64,000 nucleotides of DNA from Eukaryota sp. TZLM1-RC (lineage: Eukaryota; Metamonada: BaSk clade): positions 3,018,550 through 3,082,549 of the forward strand of contig JAUPSS010000004.1 of NCBI GenBank assembly GCA_040285825.1. The letters run 5' to 3'. The notes under the pieces are model-generated. The model ran no database searches, was not told the origin of the DNA, and saw only the letters and a program-made list of their open reading frames with translations. The translations under genes and the position numbers were made by a program. This document shows positions 42,871-52,484 of this stretch, piece after piece. How positions within the stretch are numbered: position 1 is the first letter of the stretch; the number at the start of each line of letters is the position of its first letter.

Positions 42871-44767
42871 ATATTGGATGAAAATTGTGAGAGTTTTGAT
42901 GGCATAAATGATTGATCTTATGATGGTCTGTAAACGGAACTATTTGAGACACCATATTGACTCGATATTGACTGTAATTATCTCGTCAACGGCTTGTTCA
43001 ATGCGAGGTTGGTTTCCAGCAGGTTGTACTTGTGGTTCATTCTGAGATTCAGTTTGAAACTGAATCTGAAACACGATTTGAGTTTCAGAACACAAAACTG
43101 ATTCATCAAACTGTGCAGAAACAGTTGATTCTGAGATAAATGGTTGAACCAGGTTGTATCGTTCAATGCGACCTTCGACCATAACCAATTCCAACATCCT
43201 AGATTTTGTACATCCAGGGAATATAGTCAATCTTTGAAGAGCATCTTGAAAATTGCCAGCTCTTCTATGGTCAGGAGCTACATTAAGAGGTTATATGGTT
43301 AGGACGTCCATTGTATAGAAAGAGTCTTTCACCATATGTGGTTTCAGTGTACCACCATCCCGTGCGATAATCTTGGTCGATCAGAATGTCCAGTGAAGCG
43401 TTGTTTACAGGGCTGAACCTAGGATATGGACAGGGATTAGCAATGTTGATAATAAGGTTTTGGTCGTCTCCAGAAAATGGTCTGAAGACTCCTTCCCTAG
43501 TTGCTAGCATAGAACCTATGCCAAGTTTGCGAGGAAACTTTGGTTCGGGATCGTGCCTGGTATCACTCTCCGTGATACATTCATCGGGAAAGTAGGGACC
43601 AAATACTGGGTCTGAATGGAATGCCTAGGTTGTTTCTTTGAGGAGGCCCATAAAATGGTGGGACTTCTTTGCTCATTTCCGTAGGAGGAATGGCTTCGGA
43701 ATCAGAGGGAATTGGTCTGAAGTCCCTTGGTCTACGACATGGGTTAGCTTTCCAGTTGTTGGAAGCGGAATTCCCTGGAATTAACTGCCTGCTAGGCATA
43801 GCCGTTTAAGCATGTTGACTAAAGTTTTAATGCATGTTTAAACCGTTTTGCAGCGCTAATGAACTCCATAAAGTTTCTCTTACGGTCTGCTCAAGCATCC
43901 ATAAGCTCTTTGTGGACTCTTTCCTATATCATTTTCTTGAGCCATTGAAGGTGAAAATGAGCTTCTTTGAGGAGTAATAGAAGGTACAGATGGAACTGTT
44001 CCGGATTTATCAAGACGAACCTTGAAAGGCTGTATTCCTGAGGGTAACTTGGAAATTCTAGTCCTTGGAGGGAAAAGTAAAGCCATATATCTCAGTTCAG
44101 ATACTGGAGGTGGAGTATCAGAAGCTCTTGAAGGTGGGACAACAGGAGAGTCAGGAAATGGAATTCTGACTGGCTAATATGGGACCCTGAAAGAAGAAGA
44201 TAGAACTCCTTGCTCTAGTCGTTTGGAAGGAGAAAATACAACTTCGGTTCTTCTTAGTGAGGAAAGAGGAGGTTGAACAACATTAACTCTTTGAGTAGAA
44301 AAAGAAAATGGAACTTTTAAGCTTCTTTGCGGGGCGGGAAAAAATGGAACTTCAGATCCTTTATGTTGAGACGGGGAAGGCTGATTTTCGGAAACCTCAT
44401 CTTTTTCTTCGTACGGAACCAAAGAAGGGCTTCTTCCTTCCAAAGGAACGGAATCCTGAGAAGGGAAATTTTCTTCCATGGGAGCGGTGTCCTCATGGGG
44501 TATACAACCTGTTCATAGGAGGTGAATCTTCTTGGAGAAAACTTCTTGCCATAGGAGCGAAATCCTCAGGAAGAAAATCTTTGGGAAGTGAACTTCACCA
44601 AAAGAAAAAAGCACTTCGGGAAGCGCAAAAGCTTCTACGGAAATCGTAGTATCAATTTGGTCTGGGGTTATTTGTGAAGAGGGACTAGTCTCTTCTTCAA
44701 AGTACCTACGCTGAGCTAAAGGTGGCCCAATACGTATTGATGGTCTTGGCTGTTGTGAGTTAGACAT
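42871..44767 (-). pseudogene. Gag-position region, Pro/Ser-rich, unrecognised
   Basis: Starts at the LTR ATG (44,767) with a Pro/Ser-rich frame to 44,513. It is followed by short frames 44,479-44,174, 44,086-43,880, 43,799-43,581, 43,510-43,283 and 43,230-42,940, all rich in Pro, Ser, Arg and Gln. None shows a CCHC knuckle, protease DTG or RT motif. By position it should be Gag-like. The frame at 43,510-43,283 (FRPFSGDDQNLIINIANPCP) looks more globular, but I do not recognise it. Confidence 0.45.
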
Positions 44768-44868
44768 ATCTATAAATGTAGTGTGATTTATAACAAAGAG
44801 AACAGGATTTCCCTCAACTTAACCTAGAAGTAAATAACAAAAATCTATAATACTATTTAAGACTAACA
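44738..44868 (-). repeat. 5' LTR with embedded start codon
   Basis: Contains the ATG (complement of 44,765-44,767) of the first internal frame, MSNSQQPRPSIRIG, so the first ten codons lie in the LTR, as in yeast Ty1. The same ATG is preserved in the 3' LTR at 41,158-41,160. Confidence 0.8.
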
Positions 44869-45270
44869 ATGTCGTTTTGAAATGTATTTTGGCTATTGCC
44901 TTGACTCCAAATACTTATACTGTGAATGTTCAGTTTATCAACGTGCATCTTTTATTAATAAATAAACAAAAGATAACTGTAATAATTCAATGCAAGCCCT
45001 GTAAAATAAATTGTATTAATAGCTTCTCTTCATAAACACGTCATCAGGTTTTTTGATCAATTTTATCAAAGTAAAAAAAATTAAAAAATAAAATGGGTTT
45101 AATTTAATCTTGTATTATCTCAAAATTACATTAAGATTTATGATTTAAGATGAATTTCTGCATCTATTGTCTATTTATCAAACACAGAACGAAGCAATTG
45201 AATAGAAGATCAATCGTCAATCACTAAAAGCACACCAAGATTAATTATTCTTACAAATGGACATACTAGA
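44869..45270. other. AT-rich spacer, no feature recognised
   Basis: Between the LTR element and LINE-B. No open frame or similarity to other parts of the window was seen. Confidence 0.5.
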
Positions 45271-45641
45271 GCTTGCCCATTATTTTCAACAATTAATAGT
45301 TTTGAGAATTAATCCTTTTCTTTGAATTACTAGGTGCACGTTTGATTGCTTTAGTAAAGTCAGGTAATGGAATTAAACCTGATGGTATACGCGCAATTGC
45401 CGTTGGTGAATCTTTATCTCGTTTGTTAGCATCAATTGTCTTTGATCGTGTCAAATTCTTCAAATTCTTCCAAATTTTGAATCCTCATCAATTTGGAATA
45501 TACCAATTGATGGTGTTTCTGTTGCCGCTATCGCCTTTGATCTTTTTTTAATGCAGAGGGAAATAACTTTTTTTTAATCTCGACTTTAAAAATGCTTTTA
45601 ATTCTGTAATATGTTTTTCTATATCTAAAGAAGAAATTGAA

Positions 45642-46482
45642 TATGTTAATTTATTGAATTTGCACACTTAATTCAACTTAATTTATTGAATTTGCACACT
45701 TGATTAAATTAAATCATAACTAATGGGACGACTATCATTAAACCAAGATTTCCTCTACAAAATCTTGATTTGCTTGCTGTCTAGCTAAAGCTTCTCTAAT
45801 TCGATTGAAAAACCGCGGTAATCTATTAATAATGGCAAATTGAATCCGTGAACGCCATAAAAAAATATCAAATCTTTTCATTGTTTTTTCTTTCACCAAT
45901 TTTTGGAAGTCATCCAAAAAAGTTTCTGCTTCAACTGATAATCTTCCATTTATCGAAAATGGAAAAGCAATAAAAACCAGCTGTGTATTTCTATCGATAT
46001 TTGCATCTTCAATTTCTTTATCATATTTTCTATGTTTTTCTTTTGCTTTAAAATCCAGAGCAGCCACAGGATTAAGTTTTCTTCTGTGAACCAAAGTATC
46101 GTTTGCAACATTACATGAGACAAAGTCAACAATAGCTTCAGAATTATCAATCCAATCACAGTATACATCACCTCTATCATCAGAACTAAAATTATTCAGA
46201 GAAAGTGTTTCTTTCAGCAGGGGCTCTTTGATACACGATATCCTTGCAGTTTGTGCCATATTGAAAACAGTGTTGAAAACACACTTAATTAAATTAAATC
46301 ATAACTAATGGGACGACTATCATTAAACCAAGATTTCCTCTACAAAATCTTGATTTGCTTGCTGTCTAGCTAAAGCTTCTCTAATTCGATTGAAAAACCG
46401 CGGTAATCTATTAATAATGGCAAATTGAATCCGTGAACGCCATAAAAAAATATCAAATCTTTTCATTGTTTTTTCTTTCTTG
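45642..46482 (-). mobile_element. Cluster of LINE-A 3' ends in LINE-B
   Basis: The complement of 45,690-46,260 encodes the LINE-A C-terminus from MAQTARISCIKEPLLKET through RLE core RGDVYCDWIDNSEAIVDFV to the VEEILV end (open 45,738-46,259). A second, shorter copy of the same 3' end follows at 46,273-46,480. Extra repeats of the terminal TTATTGAATTTGCACACTT sequence lie at 45,650-45,705. LINE-B resumes at 46,483. Confidence 0.8.
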
Positions 46483-46518
46483 AATCAAGTTCAATTTTCA
46501 TTTTTTAAAAAATAACTT

Positions 46519-46630
46519 AAATATATTTAGTGAACATGCACACTTAATTAAATTAATTCATAACTGATGGAACGACTATCATTGAACCAAAATTTCCTCT
46601 ACAAAATCTTGATCTGCTTGCTGTCTAGCT
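46519..46630 (-). mobile_element. 112-bp LINE-A tail insertion with TSD
   Basis: Last ~20 codons and 3' UTR of LINE-A, flanked by AAAAATAACTT (46,508-46,518, 46,631-46,641). LINE-B is continuous across it. Confidence 0.8.
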
Positions 46631-48446
46631 AAAAATAACTTGTAATTCATTCTGAATTTGAGGCACATCTCCTAACAACAACCAACGAATTTAAAAAGAT
46701 CATTACTATAATTAGTAAAAGGGACAACAGAATCGTTTATCACAAGATCCTGAGCAGAAGAGCAAATCGGAAGGCATTTGCTCGCATCAAGTTGAAGCCC
46801 ATATTTTCATATGAATCGGCAATTTCTTAAGCAAACAATTGTAGTAAATCAAAAGCACCAATCAAGGATATATCATCCATATAAGCAACTTTTTTTATAG
46901 AAGGGTATTTTTGCTTAATGATATCTGAAGTTTTGTGAATAGCTGAACAAAACAATGATGGGCCTAAAAAATCACCTTGTTTGACACCAGAAGATGATTT
47001 TAAACCAAATGAATCAAATAGTAAATCTCATCCTTTACCATAAAATTGGTAGAAAATACTTGATAGCTCAGGAAAATCAGATTTAATTACTTCAAAAATT
47101 GCTTCTCGTTCTAAATTTCCAATGCTTGAAATTTGCTATACTGGGAGAATAACCCACATTTTGAGATCTCGTGCTCTTTCCATAGCATTAGAATTTTAGT
47201 GTTCCTTTAATTCATTGAGAACAGAATTTTTTGTTGATTTATTGGATGTAGAACCAGAAATGTTGAAAAATCACTTATTTTCTTCAGCAAATTTGGGTAA
47301 TATTGGATTTACTAAATCTTCTATTTTGTGTCAATCAGAATTTTTGAGTGGAGACAAGAATTTTATTTATGAATTTTCTCGTAGTTTCCTGAAGATTCTC
47401 ATCTGTTTGTTCCCAGTTGAAGTCCATATTTGAATGAGCTATTTTGTGAACTTGCTAGATTGCCACCACAAATTTGGACCAAATGTTTTCCCCAATCAAT
47501 TCAAGAATTTCCAAACCGTTTCTTTTTAATTTGCATTTTTGCTGTAAAAAGCTTCAACAAAAATTGGCAAAGATTTTTGAAGACTTGGATTTTGATGTTA
47601 GACTTGGCTTGGCCAAGAAAAAGAATCCCGCTTTTGCAAATCTTTTACAAGATATGTGTGACGGCTTCTGCCTTAGTAACAACAATTCCTCAAGTTTATG
47701 GTACTCTCTTAACTGATTCTGCTTGGACTCTGAATATGAGATTTCGTTCCTTTATCTAGCCTGATAATTTGCCTCATAATTTATTTGTAAATGTTCTCGA
47801 GAAATTACAATTACTCATTTGTTAAATTGTAAACATTTTATTACTATTAGAAGCAAGGTTCATGATGCTGTAAGAGACCAGTTATATTGTATGTGTAAGT
47901 CTCATAGAATTGAATCCTTTTTGGAACCTCTGTTGTCAAATCTGTTTGATGTTGAAGATGATTTTCATAAGAATAATAGAGGTGATGTAATATTACCTGG
48001 ATTAGATGGAAGCTTCATCTTATTGGATGTATTGTCTGTTGATCCTTGTAATGCCTCAAATGAAATGCTTGTTAATTCTGAAATTCATAATCCTCTTTCA
48101 AATGCTGAAAATTTCAAAATCAAAAAATACAATGAACCTTTGTCCAAATTGCCCAGTCAACAGCATACGAAATACAATTTGTATCCATTTGTATTTTCTC
48201 TTTTTGGTTCACTTGCTCCAACGGCTATATGTTTTTTGACAGATTTTGAAATGATTGTAAAGAGAAGAACTAACAGAAATTTCAACAGATTGTTTTGGCA
48301 AAATATAATTGTGTTTTCTGTTTTTAAGGGGATGTTGAAGACGGTTTCTGATGCTTTGCTTTCTCTTGGATCTCACTATAAGAGAGTTGCATCTGGCGTT
48401 TTTGTTTTGTGAGAGATGGATTAATTAGATGTTGTTTTATAGGTTT

Positions 48447-51400
48447 TAATAAAAAAAATAAATAAAAAAATACAGCTGGTTTTTATTGTTTTCCCATTTT
48501 CGATAAATGGAAGATTATCAGTTGAAGCAGAAACTTTTTTTGGATGACTTCCAAAAAAATGGTGCAAGAAAAAAACAATGAAAAGATTTGATATTTTTTT
48601 ATGGCGTTCACGGATTCAATTTGCCATTATTAATAGATTACCTCGGTTTTTCAATCGAATTAGAGAAGCTTTAGCTAGACAGCAAGCAGATCAAGATTTT
48701 GTAGAGGAAATCTTGGTTCAATGATAGTCGTCCCATTAGTTATGAGTTAATTCAATTAAGTGTGCAAATTCAATAAATACATTAATATAATAATAAAAAA
48801 TTGATCCTTGTAATGCCTCAAATGAAAGGCTTGTTAATTCTGAAATTCATAATCCTCTTTCAAATGCTGAAAATTTCAAAATCAAAAAATACAATGAACC
48901 TTTGTCCAAATTGTCCAGTCAACAGCATACAAAATACAATTTGTATCCATTTGTATTTTCTCTTTTGGTTCACTTGCTCCAACGGCTATACGTTTTTTGG
49001 CAGATTTTGAAATGATTGTAAAGAGAAGAACTAACAGAAATTTCAACAGATTGTTTTGGCAAAATAGAATTGTGTTTTCTGTTTTTAAGGGGATGTTGAA
49101 GATGGTTTCTGATGCTTTGCTTTCTCTTGGATCTCACTATGAGAGAGTTGCATCTGGTGTTTTTGTTTTGGGAGAGATGGATTATTTAGATGTTGATTTA
49201 TAGGTTTTAATAAAAAAATAAATAAAATAATACAGCTGGTTTTTATTGCTTTCCCATTTTCGATAAATGGAAGATTATCAGTTGAAGCAGAAACTTTTTT
49301 GGATGACTTCCAAAAAATGGTGCAAGAAAAAACAATGAAAAGATTTGATATTTTTTTATGGCGTTCACGGATTCAATTTGCCATTATTAATAGATTACCT
49401 CGGTTTTTCAATCGAATTAGAGAAGCTTTAGCTAGACAGCAAGCAGATCAAGATTTTGTAGAGGAAATCTTGGTTCAATGATAGTCGTCCCATTAGTTAT
49501 GAGTTAATTCAATTAAGTGTGCAAATTCAATAAATACATTAATATAATAATAAAAAATTGATCTTTGCAATGCTTCAAATGAAAGGGTTGATAATTCTGA
49601 AATTCATAATCCTCTTTCAAATGCTGAAAATTTCAAAATCAAAAAATACAATGAACCTTTGTCCAAATTGCCCAGTCAACAGCATACAAAATACAATTTG
49701 TATCCATTTGTATTTTCTCTTTTTGGTTCACTTGCTCCAACGGCTATACGTTTTTTTGACAGATTTTGAAATGATTGTAAAGAGAAGAACTAACAGAAAT
49801 TTCAACAGATTGTTTTGGCAAAATAGAATTGTGTTTTCTGTTTTTAAGGGGATGTTGAAGATGGTTTCTGATGCTTTGCTTTCTCTTGGATCTCACTATG
49901 AGAGAGTTGCATCTAGTGTTTTTGTTTTGGGAGAGATGGATTATTTAGATGTTGATTTATAGGTTTTAATAAAAAAATAAATAAAATAATACAGCTGGTT
50001 TTTATTGCTTTCCCATTTTCGATAAATGGAAGATTATCAGTTGAAGCAGAAACTTTTTTGGATGACTTCCAAAAAATGGTGAAAGAAAAAACAATGAAAA
50101 GATTTGATATTTTTTTATGGCGTTCACGGATTCAATTTGCCATTATTAATAGATTACCTCGGTTTTTCAATCGAATTAGAGAAGCTTTAGCTAGACAGCA
50201 AGCAGATCAAGATTTTGTAGAGGAAATCTTGGTTCAATGATAGTCGTCCCATTAGTTATGAGTTAATTCAATTAAGTGTGCAAATTCAATAAATACATTA
50301 ATATAATAATAAAAAATTGATCTTTGCAATGCTTCAAATGAAAGGGTTGATAATTCTGAAATTCATAATCCTCTTTCAAATGCTGAAAATTTCAAAATCA
50401 AAAAATACAATGAACCTTTGTCCAAATTGCCCAGTCAACAGCATACGAAATACAATTTGTATCCATTTGTTTTTTCTCTTTTTGGTTCACTTGCTCCAAC
50501 GGCTATATGTTTTTTGACAGATTTTGAAATGATTGTAAAGAGAAGAACTAACAGAAATTTCAACAGATTGTTTTGGCAAAATATAATTGTGTTTTCTGTT
50601 TTTAAGGGGATGTTGAAGACGGTTTCTGATGCTTTGCTTTCTCTTGGATCTCACTATAAGAGAGTTGCATCTGGCGTTTTTGTTTTGGGAGAGATGGATT
50701 AATTAGATGTTGTTTTATAGGTTTTAATAAAAAAAATAAATAAAATAATACAGCTGGTTTTTATTGTTTTCCCATTTTCGATAAATGGAAGATTATCAGT
50801 TGAAGCAGAAACTTTTTTGGATGACTTCCAAAAAATGGTGCAAGAAAAAACAATGAAAAGATTTGATATTTTTTTATGGCGTTCACGGATTCAATTTGCC
50901 ATTATTAATAGATTACCTCGGTTTTTCAATCGAATTAGAGAAGCTTTAGCTAGACAGCAAGCAGATCAAGATTTTGTAGAGGAAATCTTGGTTCAATGAT
51001 AGTCGTCCCATTAGTTATGAGTTAATTCAATTAAGTGTGCAAATTCAATAAATACATTAATATAATAATAAAAAATTGATCTTTGCAATGCTTCAAATGA
51101 AAGGGTTGATAATTCTGAAATTCATAATCCTCTTTCAAATGCTGAAAATTTCAAAATCAAAAAATACAATGAACCTTTGTCCAAATTGTCCAGTCAACAG
51201 CATGCAAAATACAATTTGTATCCATTTGTATTTTCTCTTTTTGGTTCACTTGCTCCAACGGCTATACGTTTTTTGGCAGATTTTGAAATGATTGTAAAGA
51301 GAAGAACTAACAGAAATTTCAACAGATTGTTTTGGCAAAATATAATTGTGTTTTCTGTTTTTAAGGGGATGTTGAAGACGGTTTCTGATGCTTTGCTTTC

Positions 51401-52250
51401 TCTTGGATCTCACTATAAGAGAGTTGCATCTGGCGTTTTTGTTTTGGGAGAGATGGATTAATTAGATGTTGTTTTATAGGTTTTAATAAAAAAAATAAAT
51501 AAAATAATACAGCTGGTTTTTATTGTTTTCCCATTTTCGATAAATGGAAGATTATCAGTTGAAGCAGAAACTTTTTTGGATGACTTCCAAAAAATGGTGA
51601 AAGAAAAAACAATGAAAAGATTTGATATTTTTTTATGGCGTTCACGGATTCAATTTGCCATTATTAATAGATTACCTCGGTTTTTCAATCGAATTAGAGA
51701 AGCTTTAGCTAGACAGCAAGCAGATCAAGATTTTGTAGAGGAAATCTTGGTTCAATGATAGTCGTCCCATTAGTTATGAGTTAATTCAATTAAGTGTGCA
51801 AATTCAATAAATACATTAATATAATAATAAAAAAATTGATCTTTGCAATGCTTCAAATGAAAGGGTTGATAATTCTGAAATTCATAATCCTCTTTCAAAT
51901 GCTGAAAATTTCAAAATCAAAAATACAATGAACCTTTGTCCAAATTGCCCAGTCAACAGCATACGAAATACAATTTGTATCCATTTGTTTTTTCTCTTTT
52001 TGGTTCACTTGCTCCAACGGCTATATGTTTTTTGACAGATTTTGAAATGATTGTAAAGAGAAGAACTAACAGAAATTTCAACAGATTGTTTTGGCAAAAT
52101 ATAATTGTGTTTTCTGTTTTTAAGGGGATGTTGAAGACGGTTTCTGATGCTTTGCTTTCTCTTGGATCTCACTATAAGAGAGTTGCATCTGGCGTTTTTG
52201 TTTTGGGAGAGATGGATTAATTAGATGTTGTTTTATAGGTTTTAATAAAA
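48447..52250 (+). repeat. Tandem array: alternating 3' ends of LINE-A and LINE-B, 759-bp unit
   Basis: After the LINE-B copy ending at 48,446, five LINE-A 3' ends begin at 48,471, 49,231, 49,990, 50,749 and 51,508, always at the same base (CAGCTGGTTTTTATTG). Each is followed by a LINE-B 3' end that always starts at the same codon (TTGATCTTTGCAATGC). Spacing is 760, 759, 759 and 759 bp. Each unit keeps short frames for the C-termini (for example 49,299-49,481 and 49,558-49,962) but no RT or endonuclease core. Shared variants (Gln/Lys in the FQKMV(Q/K)EK stretch) recur in alternate units, suggesting part of the array grew as a 1,518-bp dimer. Identical truncation points mean amplification of one composite, not repeated insertion. 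Confidence 0.93.
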
Positions 52251-52484
52251 AAAATATTACAAAAAAATGCAACTGGACATTCAAATCATTTTCGTACAAA
52301 ACATCGTGATTTGGTTGGAAGTCCAAATTATTTTAATAAAAGGAGATTATAATTCAATTCAAATGCATGCTTTATAAGATGCAATAGTTCAGCCTAGGAA
52401 GATCAAGCTCATGATTATGCCACGTGAGTAGTGCGAGAAGAATTTATCAATTGACGAATCAATTCAATTCAGTCATTACTATCA
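52251..52484 (+). other. Spacer upstream of HIRA with a coding-like scrap
   Basis: 52,272-52,352 reads TGHSNHFRTKHRDLVGSPNY then a few residues and TAA. It is basic, compact and not LINE-like, possibly the last codons of a host gene displaced by the LINE array. No in-frame ATG of its own. The remainder is AT-rich and should include the HIRA promoter, but no clear element is seen. Confidence 0.3.

Larger units (their letters stand above)
41131..44868 (-). mobile_element. Ty3/Gypsy-like LTR retrotransposon without RT
   Basis: Two direct repeats, 44,738-44,868 (5' LTR, 131 bp) and 41,131-41,266 (3' LTR, 136 bp), roughly 85-90% identical by eye. On the minus strand each starts TGTTAG and ends CCATCA (TG...CA). 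A purine-rich tract (AAAGAGAGGAAAA, 41,272-41,284) sits just before the 3' LTR, as expected for second-strand priming. The interior holds a gag-position region, an integrase with H2C2 finger and DDE core, and a chromodomain-like tail. I find no protease, RT or RNase H. The element is thus an internally deleted copy that would need another element's enzymes. No convincing target duplication was found. Confidence 0.82.
45280..48446 (+). pseudogene. LINE-B copy with in-place internal inversion
   Basis: The outer parts are plus-strand LINE-B. 45,280-45,613 covers RT fingers to NLDFKNAFNSV. About 47,117-48,446 covers the thumb (KICYTGRITHIL) through CCHC finger, RLE core RGDVILPGLDGSFILLDVLS and 3' end. 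The piece that belongs between them (KREAIFEV ... YMDD ... SLDIEKH) is present at 45,614-47,113 but reads on the minus strand. Both breakpoints match the ends of the missing piece. LINE-A tails were later inserted in the inverted part (45,642-46,482, 46,519-46,630). Frames 47,215-47,433, 47,430-47,759 and 47,819-48,412 are separated by stops and indels. Older than the 9-17 kb LINE-B copies. Confidence 0.82.

Noticed and set aside
44308-44649. Plus-strand 113-residue frame inside the LTR element
   Set aside because: It is antisense to the gag-position frames and low-complexity; no independent support.
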